From: an uncultured Acidobacteriota bacterium
Lineage (GTDB): Bacteria; Acidobacteriota; Vicinamibacteria; Fen-336
Length of the DNA stretch: 64,000 nt
Direction: 5' to 3'
Assembly: GCA_902826455.1 (NCBI GenBank)
Contig: CADEEV010000011.1
Coordinates: 53,020 to 117,019 of the forward strand
The notes beneath the pieces were generated by a model. The model ran no database searches. It worked only from the letters and a program-made list of their open reading frames with translations, and was not told the origin of the DNA. This document shows, piece by piece, positions 53,959 to 64,000 of the stretch. How positions within the stretch are numbered: position 1 is the first letter of the stretch; every line of letters starts with the position of its first letter. A program made the translations under genes and the position numbers.

Positions 53959-56262
53959 ATGCTGGCGGCGCTTCCCATCGACGCCTACCTGTCCCGGATC
54001 GTCGCGGCCGTGGACGAGGCCCGCGCCGTGGTCGTGGTGGCGGCTCCCGGGGCGGGGAAGACCACCCGGGTGCCCCCGGCGCTCCTGACCGCGGGCCCGT
54101 TGATCCTGCTGCAGCCGCGCCGGGTGGCCGCGCGCTCCCTCGCGCGCCGCATCGCCGAAGAGCAGGGCTGGATCCTCGGCGAGGACGTCGGCTGGCAGGT
54201 GCGTCACGAGCGGCGCTTCTCGGCCCGTACCCGCCTGCTGGTCGCGACCGAGGGCATCCTGACGGCGCGTCTCCAGGCCGACCCGCTGCTGGAAGGCTTC
54301 CAGACGGTGGTCCTGGACGAGTTCCACGAGCGCAGCCTGCACGCCGACCTGGCCCTCGCCCTGGTCCGGCAGGCCGCGCGTGCCCGGAGCGAGCTCCGCA
54401 TCGTCGTGATGTCGGCCACCCTCGACGCGACGGCCGTCGCGCGCTTCCTCGGCGGCTGCCCGGTCGTCGAGGTGCCGGGACGGCTCCACCCGGTCGAGAT
54501 CTCCCACGCCGTGGTCCGCGACCTGCCCTCGGCCGTGCGCGAGATCGTGGCGCGCGACGGCGGCCACGTCCTCGCGTTCCTCCCGGGCGCCGGCGAGATC
54601 CGGCGGGCCCAGTCGTCGCTCGCCGACCTGGCCGGCCGCGTGCGCGTGTTGCCCCTGCACGGTTCCCTCACGCCCGAGGAGCAGGACGAGGCGCTGCGTC
54701 CGTCGTCGCTGCGCAAGGTGCTGCTGGCGACGAACGTCGCCGAGACGTCCCTCACCGTGGACGGCGTCACCGACGTCGTCGACGGTGGGCAGCACAAGGT
54801 CGTGCGCTACGACGTCGAGAAGGGCCTCGATCGCCTCGACACCGAGCGCGTCTCGCAGGACTCGGCCGATCAGCGGGCCGGCCGTGCCGGCCGCACGGGA
54901 CCAGGCCGGGCACTGCGCCTCTGGAGCTCCAGCGAGCGGCTCCGGCCGCATCGCGAGCCCGAGATCGCCCGCGTCGACCTGGCCGGTCCGGTGCTCGAGG
55001 TGCTGGCCTGGGGCGGCGACCCGCGCACGTTCGAGTGGTTCGAGGCGCCGCCTCCGGAGGCGCTCGACGTGGCCCTGCAGCTGCTCGAGCGACTCGGCGC
55101 GCTGGAGCGCGGCCGCCTCACGCCGCTCGGACAGGCTCTCCACGAGCTGCCGCTGCACCCGCGTCTCGCCCGCGTACTCCTGGCGGCGGGCGCGACCGAC
55201 GACGCGGCCCGCGCGTGCGCCCTGCTCTCCGAGCGCATCGCGTTCCGGCCGGCCACGGACGCGACCGACTGCGACGTGCTGACGCTGCTCTCCCGGGACG
55301 CGCTGCCGTTCTCCGCGCGCGAGACCGCCCGTAGCCTCGCGCGCGAGGCACGGCCCTCCGCCCACGCGGCGCCCCGCGAGGCCGACGCCGATGCCCAGCT
55401 CCGTCGCGCGTTGTTCCTCGGCTTCCCCGATCGCGTGGCGCGCCGGCGCGAGCCGGGCTCGCCGAAGCTGCTGCTGGCCTCGGGCACCGGCGCGAGCCTC
55501 GGCCCGGAGAGCGGCGTGCGCGACGGCGAGTGGGTCGTCTGCCTCGACATCTCGGCGAACGATCGCGGCGAGCCGCGCGTGCGCGTGGCGAGCCGGGTCG
55601 AGCGCGAGTGGCTCGAGCCCACGCGCGTCGAGATCGAGCATCGCCTGGAGCGCGACACCGTGCGCGCCTACGCCCGCGATTTCTACGAGGCGCTGCCGCT
55701 GGGGGAGCGGCCGATCCTGCCGGACCCGGCCGAGGCCGAGCGGCGACTCCTGAGTGCCGCCCGCGAGCGCGGCTTCGGGGAAGAAGGCACCGCGGTGCTC
55801 CGCCGCCTGGCGTTCGCGGGCCTCGCGGCCGACGTCGATGCCTTGCTGGCCGAGGCGCTGAGGGGGCGCACGGACCTGCCCCATCTCGATCTCGCGGCGC
55901 TGCTCCCGCATGCCGTGAGGCGCGGGCTCGACCGTCTGGCGCCCGAGATGCTGACGGTGCCGAGCGGTCGGAGCACGGCGCTCCAGTATCGCGACGACGG
56001 CTCGGTCGTGGCCTCGGTCAAGCTGCAGGAGCTGTTCGGCCTCGGCGAGAGCCCGCGGCTCGGACCGAAGCGCGAGCCCGTGCTGCTCGAGCTGCTGGCG
56101 CCCAACGGCCGGCCGGTGCAGACGACCCGAGACCTCCGCGGCTTCTGGGACCGCACCTACCCGGAGGTGCGGAAGGAGCTGCGCGGGCGCTACCCGCGCC
56201 ACCCCTGGCCCGAGGACCCGTGGACTGCCCCGCCGACCGCGCGGGCCAAGCGGCGGGGCTGA
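53959..56262 (+). CDS. hrpB: ATP-dependent helicase HrpB
   Basis: A 767-residue DEAH-family RNA helicase. Motif I is APGAGKTT, Ia LLQPRRVAARSLARRIAEE, II DEFHERS, III MSATLD, V VLLATNVAETSLTVDGVTDVVDGG and VI QRAGRAGRTGPGRALRLW. The C-terminal HrpB-specific domain continues to DRTYPEVRKELRGRYPRHPWPEDPW, a characteristic ending. Length and motifs match the family; its cellular role is poorly defined. The divergent SGNH hydrolase gene starts 66 bp upstream. Confidence 0.96.
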   Translation: MLAALPIDAYLSRIVAAVDEARAVVVVAAPGAGKTTRVPPALLTAGPLILLQPRRVAARSLARRIAEEQGWILGEDVGWQVRHERRFSARTRLLVATEGILTARLQADPLLEGFQTVVLDEFHERSLHADLALALVRQAARARSELRIVVMSATLDATAVARFLGGCPVVEVPGRLHPVEISHAVVRDLPSAVREIVARDGGHVLAFLPGAGEIRRAQSSLADLAGRVRVLPLHGSLTPEEQDEALRPSSLRKVLLATNVAETSLTVDGVTDVVDGGQHKVVRYDVEKGLDRLDTERVSQDSADQRAGRAGRTGPGRALRLWSSSERLRPHREPEIARVDLAGPVLEVLAWGGDPRTFEWFEAPPPEALDVALQLLERLGALERGRLTPLGQALHELPLHPRLARVLLAAGATDDAARACALLSERIAFRPATDATDCDVLTLLSRDALPFSARETARSLAREARPSAHAAPREADADAQLRRALFLGFPDRVARRREPGSPKLLLASGTGASLGPESGVRDGEWVVCLDISANDRGEPRVRVASRVEREWLEPTRVEIEHRLERDTVRAYARDFYEALPLGERPILPDPAEAERRLLSAARERGFGEEGTAVLRRLAFAGLAADVDALLAEALRGRTDLPHLDLAALLPHAVRRGLDRLAPEMLTVPSGRSTALQYRDDGSVVASVKLQELFGLGESPRLGPKREPVLLELLAPNGRPVQTTRDLRGFWDRTYPEVRKELRGRYPRHPWPEDPWTAPPTARAKRRG

Positions 56263-56266
56263 CGGC

Positions 56267-57583
56267 CTAGCGGATCAGGTAGAACGCCTGCTGCCGCGGA
56301 CGGAAGAACTTGTAGCCCTCGTCCGTGAGCCAGGCCGGGTCTTCCTCCATCACGAAGACCTTCTGGCCGTTCCACTCGGGAACCGCCGTCGCGGAGTTGA
56401 GCTCGATCGAGATCCACGAGTGCGGGCGGAGCGGGTGGGGCCCGGTCTCGCCGCGCTGCGACGCGCGGAAGTCGATCGACGGCCCGAGGCCGTGTCCCTG
56501 CGTGCCGAGCGGGTGGCAGTAGATCATGGCTTCGATGCCCTTCGCCTTCATGACGTCCATCGTGGCGGTGTAGAGCTCGCCCGAGTCGCGTCCCGGCCGG
56601 GCGCCGTGCATCAGCGTGTCCTGGAGGCTCGCCGTGTTCGCCAACGCCTGCTTCAAGCCCGCGGGGGCGTCCTTCTCTCCGGGACGCAGCACGTAGGCCA
56701 TGCGCTGCCAGTCCGTGTCCCAGCCCATGTACGAGATGCCGAAGTCCACGTGCAGCACGTCGCCGGGCTCGATCACGGTGCCCTCGGGCTCGACCGCGAG
56801 GAAGCCGCGCGACGTGGGGTTGGGCCGGCCCTGGCGCTGCACCCGCAGGTCGGGCTGGAACCAGGTGCGCACGCCGGCGCTCCAGAGCGCGTCGTAGAGG
56901 AAGCGCCGGACGTCGCCGACGGTGGTCTTGCCCGGCGTGATGACCTCGTTCGAGAGCGCGCGGCGGGCCAGGACCTCGGTGAGGTGGACGGACGTCTCGT
57001 AGTACGGGTTCTCCTCGGGCAGCCGCGTGTCGAGGTAGTCCTCGACGAAGGCCTCGACGCCGACGAAGCGTGAGGTCGCCTCCGGCCCGAGGATCCTGCT
57101 CAGGGTCTGGTACGTGTCGTACGTCAGGGTCCGCATGACGCCGCGCCGGCCGGAGATGCCGAGGCCGATGCGCTTCGGCTGGTACTGGGCGTACAGCTCC
57201 GGCAGCACCTTGTCGGCGGGCTTCGGCTCGGAGGGGGCCTCGAAGAAGCGGGTGAGGGCTTCCTCGGAGAAACCGGTGATGGCGATGCGCCGCAGGCCCG
57301 CCTCGCCCGCGTCCACGAACACGAAGTAGTCGCGGTTGCCCGCGTACGGCCGGGGCGGCGCCACCGCGGCCACCAGCGGGTCGTCGTGGAACTCCTCGTT
57401 CACCACGATCCACCAGTCGAGCTGGTGCTTGCGCATCATCGCGAGGAGGCTCTTGTGACGCGTCTCGAGGAAGCCTTCCCGGACCCTCACCTGCTCCGAC
57501 CAGGAGAGCAGCTTCGGCGGGGTCTCGGCGGTGCTGGCCGGCGTCGCGAATCCGAGGAGGAGCAGCAGGGCCGCGGTTTTCAT
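56267..57583 (-). CDS. secreted M24-family (Xaa-Pro aminopeptidase-like) peptidase
   Basis: A 438-residue exported protein with a short signal peptide (about 18 residues). The N-terminal creatinase-like domain runs to about 190; the pita-bread catalytic domain follows with [21 protein letters not shown] (two Asp ligands), [13 protein letters not shown] (His) and [25 protein letters not shown] (Glu). It is likely to cleave N-terminal residues before proline. Its stop lies 4 bp from that of hrpB. A TACCAT box is 7 bases upstream of the ATG at 57583. Confidence 0.86.
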   Translation of the reverse strand: MKTAALLLLLGFATPASTAETPPKLLSWSEQVRVREGFLETRHKSLLAMMRKHQLDWWIVVNEEFHDDPLVAAVAPPRPYAGNRDYFVFVDAGEAGLRRIAITGFSEEALTRFFEAPSEPKPADKVLPELYAQYQPKRIGLGISGRRGVMRTLTYDTYQTLSRILGPEATSRFVGVEAFVEDYLDTRLPEENPYYETSVHLTEVLARRALSNEVITPGKTTVGDVRRFLYDALWSAGVRTWFQPDLRVQRQGRPNPTSRGFLAVEPEGTVIEPGDVLHVDFGISYMGWDTDWQRMAYVLRPGEKDAPAGLKQALANTASLQDTLMHGARPGRDSGELYTATMDVMKAKGIEAMIYCHPLGTQGHGLGPSIDFRASQRGETGPHPLRPHSWISIELNSATAVPEWNGQKVFVMEEDPAWLTDEGYKFFRPRQQAFYLIR

Positions 57584-57590
57584 GGGCCGT

Positions 57591-57596
57591 ATGGTA
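57591..57596 (-). promoter_or_regulatory. -10 box of M24 peptidase gene
   Basis: TACCAT on the minus strand, 7 bases before the ATG at 57583. Confidence 0.45.
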
Positions 57597-57643
57597 TCTC
57601 TAGAGGCTGCGTTCCCGTTCAAGGACGTGGACCTGGAGACCCG

Positions 57644-59410
57644 ATGCAACGTACCTTCATCCTCGCCTTCGCCATGATCACGACACCCGTTCTCGCCGAC
57701 GACGCCTTCAAGGCCGTCCTCGACCGCTACTTCGAAGAGTCCCTGCAGCGGAACCCGATCAACGCCACGGCGATCGGGGACGAGCGCTACAACGACCGGC
57801 TCCCCAACAGCCTGGCGGAGCCGTTCCGCAAGGAGCAGCAGGCCTTCGATCGCAGGTACCTGGCCGAGCTCCAGCGCTTCGACCGGACGAAGCTCGCGGG
57901 CCAGGACCGCCTCAGCTACGACGTCCTCAAGAACGATCTCGAGGACGACCTCGCGGGCCAGCGCTTCCCGGCATGGCTCGCTCCGGTCAACCAGTTCGAC
58001 AGCCCGCCCGCGCTGTTCGCGCAGCTCGGCTCGGGCGAGAGCCTCCAGCCCTTCCGCAACGCCAAGGACTACGACGACTTCCTGAAGCGCATGGATGCGG
58101 GCGCCGTGCTGTTCGACCAGGCGATCGCGAACATGCGCGAGGGCGTCGAGAAGGGCGTCACGCAGCCGAAGGTCGTGATGGTGAAGGCCCTCGGCCAGCT
58201 CGACGGCCTGGTCGCCGAGGATCCCGAGAAGAGCCTGTTCTGGGGACCGGTCGCGCACTTCCCGGACGCGGTTCCCGAGGCCGAGCGCGCCCGGCTGCGT
58301 GAGGCGTACCGCGCGAAGATCCGCGACGTGACGATGCCGGCCTACCGGCGCCTGCGCGACTACATCCGCGACGCCTACATTCCCGCGTGCCGCGCGAGCG
58401 TGGGGCTCTCGGCGCTGCCCGACGGCGCCGCCTGGTACGCGTACCTGGTCCGCAACCAGACCACGACGGACCTGACGCCCGCGGCGATCCACGACCTCGG
58501 CCTGGCCGAGGTCGCCCGCATCCGCGGCGAGATGGACGCGGTGCGGAAGCAAGTGGGCTTCAAGGGCGACCTGAAGGCGTTCTTCAAGCACCTCGAGACC
58601 GGCGAGGAGTTCTACTTCACGAAGCCCGACGACCTGCTGCGCGGCTACGGCGAGCTGCAGAAGAAGATCAACGCGCTCCTCCCGAAGGAGTTCGACGTCT
58701 TCCCGAAGGCCGACTACGAGGTGCGTCCCGTGGAGGCGTTCCGCGCGGAGAGCGCCGCCGGCGGCTCCTACCAGCCGGGCACGCCCGACGGGTCGCGTCC
58801 CGGCGTCTTCTACGTGAACACGTTCAACCTCAAGGCGCAGCCGAAGTTCGGCATGGAGACGCTGTCGCTCCACGAGGCGTCGCCCGGTCATCACTTCCAG
58901 ATCGCGCTGGCCCAGGAGATCACCGACCTGCCGCAGTTCCGGCGCTACGGCGGCTACACCGCATACGTCGAGGGCTGGGCGCTCTACGCCGAGTCGATCG
59001 GCAAGGAGCTCGGACTCTTCACCGATCCTTATCAATGGTACGGGCGGCTCTCGGACGAGATGCTGCGGGCCATGCGGCTCGTGGTCGACACCGGCCTGCA
59101 CGCGAAGGGCTGGAGCCGCGAGCAGGCGATCCAGTACATGCTCGACAACTCGTCGATGGCCGAGAGCGACGTCGTGGCAGAGGTCGAGCGCTATATCGTG
59201 ATTCCCGGCCAGGCCCTGGGCTACAAGATCGGCCAGCTCGCGATCACGGACATGCGAGCCAAGGCCGAGAAGGCCCTGGGCGCGCGCTTCGACGTGAAGG
59301 CGTTCCACCGCGTCGTGCTCACGAACGGAGCCCTGCCGATCAGCGTCCTGCGCACACGGGTCGACGAATGGGTCGCCGAGACGAAGGCTAGAGCCGGAAC
59401 AGGTAGCTGA
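57644..59410 (+). CDS. DUF885-family putative metallopeptidase
   Basis: A 588-residue exported protein with a signal peptide ending near Val-Leu-Ala-Asp (residue 18-19). The DUF885 core contains [13 protein letters not shown], an HExxxGHH-like zinc motif, followed by [16 protein letters not shown] and the late [15 protein letters not shown]. These proteins resemble M32-type carboxypeptidases in fold, and peptidase activity is inferred. A modest Shine-Dalgarno (TGGAG) precedes the ATG. The last 23 bases overlap the convergent DUF5916 gene. Confidence 0.88.
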   Translation: MQRTFILAFAMITTPVLADDAFKAVLDRYFEESLQRNPINATAIGDERYNDRLPNSLAEPFRKEQQAFDRRYLAELQRFDRTKLAGQDRLSYDVLKNDLEDDLAGQRFPAWLAPVNQFDSPPALFAQLGSGESLQPFRNAKDYDDFLKRMDAGAVLFDQAIANMREGVEKGVTQPKVVMVKALGQLDGLVAEDPEKSLFWGPVAHFPDAVPEAERARLREAYRAKIRDVTMPAYRRLRDYIRDAYIPACRASVGLSALPDGAAWYAYLVRNQTTTDLTPAAIHDLGLAEVARIRGEMDAVRKQVGFKGDLKAFFKHLETGEEFYFTKPDDLLRGYGELQKKINALLPKEFDVFPKADYEVRPVEAFRAESAAGGSYQPGTPDGSRPGVFYVNTFNLKAQPKFGMETLSLHEASPGHHFQIALAQEITDLPQFRRYGGYTAYVEGWALYAESIGKELGLFTDPYQWYGRLSDEMLRAMRLVVDTGLHAKGWSREQAIQYMLDNSSMAESDVVAEVERYIVIPGQALGYKIGQLAITDMRAKAEKALGARFDVKAFHRVVLTNGALPISVLRTRVDEWVAETKARAGTGS

Positions 59411-61730
59411 ACTTCACGAAGAAGCCGTCGCTGTCGCGGCTCAGGTCGCGGAAGTCGAAGGCGTGGCGCTCGCGGAGCTGGCTGCCGTAGCCGGCGAAGA
59501 ACACCGTCCCCGGCGTCGGCTGCCAGGCGAACAGCGCGTCGATGCGCAGCCGGTTGTCGCGCGAGCCGAGGGCGCGCTCGTAGACGCCCGCCGCGTTGCG
59601 GATCAGGATCGGCCGCTCCGTGCGCGAGTCGTCGCGCAGGTCGTCCTGGACCTGGGCGTCGTACTCGGCGATCAGCCGGCCGAAGATCGCCCGCGTCGCC
59701 TGGTACTCGAGCTTGAGCCGCGGGATCTGGCGGCGTCCCACGAGGGAGCCGTCGCTGCGTCGCTTGAACTGCTGCAGGTTGTACAGCAGCCCCGCCCTCA
59801 GCTTCTCGGTGGGCCGCCAGTCGGCCTCGACCGTCCCATAGATGATGTCGGCGCTCGACCACTCGAAGAAGTTCTCGTCCTTGCCCCAGAGCCACTCGAG
59901 ACGGCCCGAGAAGCGCTTGAAGTCGGGGGTCGTCAGGCTCAGGACGTAGTCGAGGTTGGGCAGGCTCTTGACGCCCACGAACGGCAGCAGCTCGCCGGGG
60001 GCGTCGCCTTGCAGGGCGTAGTCCGCGTACAGCGGCACGTCGTAGCCGAAGGACTCGATGAGCAGCGACGCTCCCGCCTTCCACCCGCCGCGCAGCGTCG
60101 CGTTGTTGTTGACGTGGAACTTCTTGTCCTGGACCCCGCCCTCGCCGAAGAACGCCTTGTAGGTCCACTGGCCGTCGAGCACGACGTCCGTGTTCCACAC
60201 CTCGACGAGCGCGCCCTCGCCCCCGAAGAGGCTGAGGCGCTGGTCGAGGTTGACGCGGGCGACGCCGGGGCGCGAGATGAAGCCCGAGAGCGCCCGGAAG
60301 TCCTCGTCGTTCCCCGAGACCAGGGCACGCGTCCCGAAGCGCTTGCCGTTGCGGTTGAAGATGGCCTGGAACAGCGGCCCCGAGCGTTTGCGGTCCGCGA
60401 TCTTCGTCCCCGAGTACGCGCCCTGCAGGTCGATGCTGTAGATCTCGTTCCAGGCGATCCGCGCATCCAGGCCGCCGACCCGGTTCCAGTCGCTGCCGTC
60501 GATCTTGTCCGTGTAGACGAGGCCAAGGCGCGACGACGTCCCGATGTCGCGGCGGGCTCGCAGCAGGTTGAAGATCGGGTGGGTGTCGCCCGTGCGCGAG
60601 GTGGCGTCGTCGTCGACGGCCGAGAGGAAGCCGACGCTCGTGCCGTTGATCGTGCCGGTGAGCTTGGCGGCCGTGACCGGGGATATCACGCGCCGCGTGT
60701 AGATGAGCTGGTTGGGTGTCGCGAACTGCTCAAGGCCGTCCAGGAAGAACGGCCGCTTCTCGGCGAAGAACAGGGCCTGGCGCGGGTCGTATTGCACCTG
60801 GCTCGCGTCGGACTCGACTTGCGAGAAGTCGGGGTTGACGGTGCCGTTGAGCGTGAGGTTCGGGGTCAGGCCCCAGCGCACGTTGCCGCCGAACTCCGGG
60901 GTCTTCGTGTCGTAGTCCCAGCCTTCGCCCGCGCGCGCGCCGTCGGTGCGCGCCGTGACGATCGGGTTGAGGTCGAGCACGAGGCCGGGCCGCAGGTCGT
61001 GGAGGCCCTCGAGCACGCCGGCCTGCGGCAGGAACGCGGCGGCGTTGCGCTTGGCCGGCGCCCAGGAGTCCTCGTAGCCGGTGCTCTGGCTCTTGCGCAG
61101 CAAGTGAAGGCCCCAGCTCTGCACGTCGGCCGTCTGGTAGCGCAGGGTCTTGAAGGGGATGCGCACCTCGACCTGGTAGCCGAAGTCCGTGACGTGGCCC
61201 TTCGACTGGAACACGAAGTCGGGGGCGAGGTTCGGCGGCTCGCGCTCGGTCGAGAGCCCCTGGAAGCCGCCGCCGGTCTGGGCGATGCCCTCGACCAGCG
61301 AGCCGTCGGCCTGCACGCCCAGGGGATTCACGATGAACGCCGAGGCCTGGCGGCCGTCGTTGAACGTCGACAGCAGGATCGTGACGGAATCCTCGGCCTC
61401 GATCTTGTCGCGCTGCGCGAGCGACGCGCGCACGCTGCCGGCCGGCGCGTAGGCCTTGATGCCGAAGTGGATGGCCGAGGCCGAGTAGAAGGCGAGCACC
61501 TCGGTGTTCTGCTCGGCCGGCTTGCCGTCGGTGGGGGAGTACTGGGTGAAGTCGGTGAGCCGGGCGGCCTGGGCCCAGGCGGGGTCGTCGAGGTTGCCGT
61601 CGATCACGAGCGTCTCGTCGAGACGGGGGATCGCGACCTTCAGCTGGTCCTCGCGCCCGCGGTAGGTCGGGGGCGTCTGGGCGTCGATGACGGTGGTCAG
61701 GGCTGCCGCGAGCAGCGACACGGGGATCAT
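59388..61730 (-). CDS. DUF5916 outer-membrane protein with CBM9-like domain
   Basis: A 780-residue exported protein. The signal peptide is short (ending about residue 17). Residues 30-225 form a CBM9-like beta-sandwich ([48 protein letters not shown]). The rest is a long beta barrel ([34 protein letters not shown] is the family signature) ending in Phe-Arg-Leu. The function of DUF5916 proteins is unknown; surface glycan binding is a guess. The bases before the ATG contain a 9-bp tandem repeat at 61731-61748. Confidence 0.88.
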   Translation of the reverse strand: MIPVSLLAAALTTVIDAQTPPTYRGREDQLKVAIPRLDETLVIDGNLDDPAWAQAARLTDFTQYSPTDGKPAEQNTEVLAFYSASAIHFGIKAYAPAGSVRASLAQRDKIEAEDSVTILLSTFNDGRQASAFIVNPLGVQADGSLVEGIAQTGGGFQGLSTEREPPNLAPDFVFQSKGHVTDFGYQVEVRIPFKTLRYQTADVQSWGLHLLRKSQSTGYEDSWAPAKRNAAAFLPQAGVLEGLHDLRPGLVLDLNPIVTARTDGARAGEGWDYDTKTPEFGGNVRWGLTPNLTLNGTVNPDFSQVESDASQVQYDPRQALFFAEKRPFFLDGLEQFATPNQLIYTRRVISPVTAAKLTGTINGTSVGFLSAVDDDATSRTGDTHPIFNLLRARRDIGTSSRLGLVYTDKIDGSDWNRVGGLDARIAWNEIYSIDLQGAYSGTKIADRKRSGPLFQAIFNRNGKRFGTRALVSGNDEDFRALSGFISRPGVARVNLDQRLSLFGGEGALVEVWNTDVVLDGQWTYKAFFGEGGVQDKKFHVNNNATLRGGWKAGASLLIESFGYDVPLYADYALQGDAPGELLPFVGVKSLPNLDYVLSLTTPDFKRFSGRLEWLWGKDENFFEWSSADIIYGTVEADWRPTEKLRAGLLYNLQQFKRRSDGSLVGRRQIPRLKLEYQATRAIFGRLIAEYDAQVQDDLRDDSRTERPILIRNAAGVYERALGSRDNRLRIDALFAWQPTPGTVFFAGYGSQLRERHAFDFRDLSRDSDGFFVKFSYLFRL

Positions 61731-61773
61731 CAGTCTTTTCAGTCCTTTGAACGCGTAGAGCGTGCGGGGATTC

Positions 61774-61779
61774 TATACT
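61774..61779 (+). promoter_or_regulatory. -10 box of D-aminopeptidase gene
   Basis: TATACT, 21 bases before the ATG, leaving room for a Shine-Dalgarno (GGAGGA at 61790-61795). This unit is therefore leadered. Confidence 0.55.
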
Positions 61780-61800
61780 TGCGGGCCTCGGAGGACTGTC

Positions 61801-62694
61801 ATGAAATTGCTCGCCCCGGTGCTGGTCGCCTTCGCCTGCGTGGCCGTGACGGCACAGGCCAAGGACGGCAGGAAGGTCTTCATCTCCGTCGACATGGAAG
61901 GGCTCACGGGCGTCGTCACCGGCGAGCAGCTCAGCGCGAGCGGGTTCGAGTACGGCGCCTTCCGCGAGCTGATGACGGCGGAGGCGAATGCCGCGATCGC
62001 CGCGGCCCGCGAGGCCGGCGCCACGGAGTTCGTGGTGGCCGACTCCCACGGCGGCATGCAGAACCTGCTGATCGACAAGCTGCCGGCCGACGTGCAGGTG
62101 GTACGCGGCGCGCCGCGGCCCCTCGGCATGATGCACGGCATCGACGCGAGCTTCGACGCCGCGATCTTCATCGGCTACCACTCGAGCACCACGAACCCCG
62201 AGGGCGTGCGGGCCCACACGTTCTCGAGCGCGACGCTGGCCGACGTGAAGCTGAACGGCGTCTCGGTCACCGAAGGGGCCTGGAACGCGGCCCTGGCCGG
62301 CCAGTTCGGCGTGCCCGTGGTCGCCGTCTCGGGCGACGAGGCCGCGGTGGCCGAGGTGAAGGCGCTCATCGGCGACGCCGAAGGCGCCGTGGTGAAGTGG
62401 CCAATCGGCTTCCACGGCGCGCGCACGCTGACGCCCGAGGCCGGCCGTGCCGTGATCAAGGCGGCCGTCGGGCGCGGCATGGCGCGTCGCGCGACGCTCA
62501 AGCCCTACAAGGTCACGAGCCCGATCGCCGTCGAGATCCGCTTCAAGAACTACCGGCCGGCCGAGGTCGCGTCCTGGCTGCCGGGCTTCACCCGCGCCGA
62601 CGCCCACGCCGTCCGCTTCACGGCGAAGGACATGGTCGAGGCGTACCACGTGCTGGAATTTCTCACGAGCTACCCATCCGCCACGGAGCCTTGA
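61801..62694 (+). CDS. exported DppA-type (M55) D-aminopeptidase
   Basis: A 297-residue peptidase with a signal peptide (about 20 residues, ending Ala-Gln-Ala). Family M55 zinc ligands are seen in SVDMEGLTGV, VADSHGGMQN, FIGYHSS and RAHTF. M55 enzymes cut D-amino acids from small peptides, often from peptidoglycan. An exported form suggests scavenging of wall peptides (inference). carA follows 14 bases later. Confidence 0.9.
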   Translation: MKLLAPVLVAFACVAVTAQAKDGRKVFISVDMEGLTGVVTGEQLSASGFEYGAFRELMTAEANAAIAAAREAGATEFVVADSHGGMQNLLIDKLPADVQVVRGAPRPLGMMHGIDASFDAAIFIGYHSSTTNPEGVRAHTFSSATLADVKLNGVSVTEGAWNAALAGQFGVPVVAVSGDEAAVAEVKALIGDAEGAVVKWPIGFHGARTLTPEAGRAVIKAAVGRGMARRATLKPYKVTSPIAVEIRFKNYRPAEVASWLPGFTRADAHAVRFTAKDMVEAYHVLEFLTSYPSATEP

Positions 62695-62700
62695 TATGCT
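62695..62700 (+). promoter_or_regulatory. -10 box of carA, leaderless type
   Basis: TATGCT, 8 bases before the TTG start of carA. Confidence 0.5.
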
Positions 62701-62708
62701 TACGCGCT

Positions 62709-63830
62709 TTGCTCGAACAGGGTGACTCCACCATAGCTATCCTGGCCCTGGAAGACGGGACCGTTTTCGAAGGCCGCTCCTTCGGCAAGACCGGGGAGAC
62801 GACCGGCGAGGTGGTCTTCAACACGGCGCTCCAGGGCTATCAAGAGGTCCTGACCGATCCGTCCTACGCCGGGCAGATCGTCACGATGACCTACCCCCAC
62901 ATCGGCAACTACGGGGTCAACGCCGAGGACGTCGAGTCGGCGAAACCCCAGGTGGCCGGCTTCATCGTGCGCGAGGCCTCGACGATGTCGTCGTCGTGGC
63001 GCGCCTCGGGGCAGCTTCACCGCTACCTCGTCGACAGCGGCATCGTGGGCATCAGCGAGATCGACACCCGCGCCCTCACGCGCCACCTGCGCACCTTCGG
63101 GGCGAAGCGCGGCGTCATCTCGACGCTCACCAAGGACAAGGACGCGCTGGTCGCGAAGGCCCGCGCCTCGCGGAACATGATCGGCCTCGACCTGGCCCGC
63201 GAGGTGACCTGCCCGAAGCCCTACGACTTCGAGGGCCCGGACAACGGCGGCCGGCGCTTCAAGGTCGTGGCCTACGACTTCGGCATGAAGCAGAACATCC
63301 TCCGCATGCTGGCCGAGGCCCACTGCGACGTGACCGTGGTGCCGGCCACCACCAGCGCCGCCGACGTGGTCAAGCTCGGACCCGACGGCGTCTTCCTCTC
63401 GAACGGCCCCGGCGATCCCGAGCCGGTGACCTACGCGATCGAGGCCACGAAGGCCCTGATGGACCGGGGCCTGCCGATCTTCGGCATCTGCCTGGGGCAC
63501 CAGATCCTCGGCCTCGCCTGCGGCGGCAAGACCTTCAAGCTCAAGTTCGGCCACCGCGGCGCCAACCACCCCGTGAAGAACCTCGCCACCGGCCAGGTCG
63601 AGGTCACCTCCCAGAACCACGGCTTCTCGGTCGACCCGGCGCTGTTCGCGCGGCCCGAGTTCGTGCTGACCCACGTGAACCTCAACGACGGCACGGTGGA
63701 GGGCTTCAAGCACCGCGACCTGCCCGTGATCTCGGTGCAGTACCACCCCGAGGCCAGTCCCGGGCCCCACGACAGCCACTATCTCTTCGGCGACTTCGTC
63801 GCGCTCATGGCGCAGCGTCCGAAGCGCTGA
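62709..63830 (+). CDS. carA: carbamoyl-phosphate synthase small subunit
   Basis: Glutamine amidotransferase subunit that supplies ammonia for carbamoyl phosphate. The 373-residue product has the CarA N-terminal domain (ALEDGTVFEGRSFGKTGETTGEVVFNTALQGYQEVLTDPSYAGQIV) and a class I GATase domain with the nucleophile Cys in FGICLGHQILGLA and the His/Glu pair in YHPEASPGPHDS. The start is taken as TTG at 62709, as there is no in-frame ATG or GTG nearby and a TATGCT box lies 8 bases before it. carB is not in the window. Confidence 0.95.
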   Translation: MLEQGDSTIAILALEDGTVFEGRSFGKTGETTGEVVFNTALQGYQEVLTDPSYAGQIVTMTYPHIGNYGVNAEDVESAKPQVAGFIVREASTMSSSWRASGQLHRYLVDSGIVGISEIDTRALTRHLRTFGAKRGVISTLTKDKDALVAKARASRNMIGLDLAREVTCPKPYDFEGPDNGGRRFKVVAYDFGMKQNILRMLAEAHCDVTVVPATTSAADVVKLGPDGVFLSNGPGDPEPVTYAIEATKALMDRGLPIFGICLGHQILGLACGGKTFKLKFGHRGANHPVKNLATGQVEVTSQNHGFSVDPALFARPEFVLTHVNLNDGTVEGFKHRDLPVISVQYHPEASPGPHDSHYLFGDFVALMAQRPKR

Positions 63831-63841
63831 GCGCGACTGGA

Positions 63842-64000
63842 ATGCTGCATCCGAAGTACTCCGACCGGCTGCCGGCGAGCGCCGACCTGGTGGTCGTCGG
63901 CGGGGGCGTGATCGGCGCCGCCACCGCCTTCTTCGCCGCGAAGCGCGGCCTCTCCGTGGTGCTGATCGAGAAGCGCGCGGCGCTCTGCACGCTCACGACG
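63842..64000 (+). CDS. FAD-dependent oxidoreductase (DAO family), partial
   Basis: Only the first 53 residues are present. A Rossmann dinucleotide motif, LVVVGGGVIGAATAFFAAKRG, followed by VVLIEKRAALCTLTT, points to the D-amino-acid/sarcosine-oxidase type. The ATG at 63842 is 11 bases after the carA stop. The rest lies past the window edge. Confidence 0.75.
   Translation, partial: MLHPKYSDRLPASADLVVVGGGVIGAATAFFAAKRGLSVVLIEKRAALCTLTT

Noticed and set aside
61731..61748. 9-bp tandem repeat before the DUF5916 gene as an operator
   Set aside because: Spacing is 9 bp, not 11, and no clear -10 lies at a matching distance; may be chance.

Overview
This is a very GC-rich window (about 70% G+C by eye) from a chromosome. 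It is densely packed and shows no rRNA, tRNA, CRISPR array, insertion sequence, phage or plasmid genes. The gene content suggests a Gram-negative, aerobic, heterotrophic bacterium of the phylum Acidobacteriota, perhaps near Thermoanaerobaculia or Vicinamibacteria. The reasons are an Oar-like TonB-dependent receptor with a carboxypeptidase-regulatory N-terminus, a DUF5916 outer-membrane protein, a bacillithiol operon (bshC-bshA-bshB1) in a Gram-negative setting, PEGA-bearing protein kinases, many secreted peptidases, and the base composition. The phylum is an inference; no marker gene here settles it.

Layout. 1-2.1 kb: a glutaredoxin-like gene cut by the window edge and an FTR1 iron permease fused to a cytochrome c domain. 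2.1-4.6 kb (minus): pyrK-pyrD-pyrF. 4.6-11.7 kb (plus): a membrane phosphodiesterase, a HAD phosphatase, a CsaA-like protein, pyrR-pyrB-pyrC and an ATP-grasp enzyme. With carA at 62.7 kb, most of de novo UMP synthesis is present in three units; carB and pyrE are not in the window. 11.7-16.4 kb: alcohol dehydrogenase, metallophosphoesterase, NDH-2 and an M28 peptidase. 16.6-19.4 kb: a Pro/Thr-repeat lipoprotein, a SUMF1-fold protein, a PilZ protein and a TonB-like protein. 19.4-24.2 kb: a glycosyltransferase/methyltransferase pair, a small conserved-looking protein, a 41-residue membrane protein and a sodium/solute symporter. 24.2-29 kb: Ada, a LytS/LytTR two-component pair, a zincin-like protein and an HxlR-type regulator. 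29-34.6 kb: the TonB-dependent receptor, a sulfatase-fold/TPR lipoprotein and an ACT protein. 34.6-38.1 kb: the bacillithiol operon. 38.3-44.6 kb: a kinase-PEGA-TonB fusion, an FHA/zinc-ribbon/RDD protein, signal peptidase I, and a V4R sensor kinase with its receiver. 44.6-53.9 kb: the full kdp operon (two new-looking microproteins, kdpF, A, B, C, D, E) and an SGNH hydrolase. 54-64 kb: HrpB helicase, M24 and DUF885 peptidases, a DUF5916 protein, a DppA-type aminopeptidase, carA and the start of an FAD oxidoreductase.

Regulation is the most unusual part. Nearly every first gene of a transcription unit has a -10 hexamer (TANNNT-like) only 5-13 bases before its start codon, with no room for a leader, so much of this region is probably transcribed leaderless or nearly so. 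The kdp operon and the SGNH hydrolase gene share an exact architecture: two CTTGA half-sites 11 bp apart, 12 bp, a -10 box, 6 bp, start codon. This looks like an OmpR/PhoB-class (possibly KdpE) regulon. Within operons, fifteen junctions use 4-base ATGA or GTGA start/stop overlaps, and convergent genes end within a few bases of each other or overlap.
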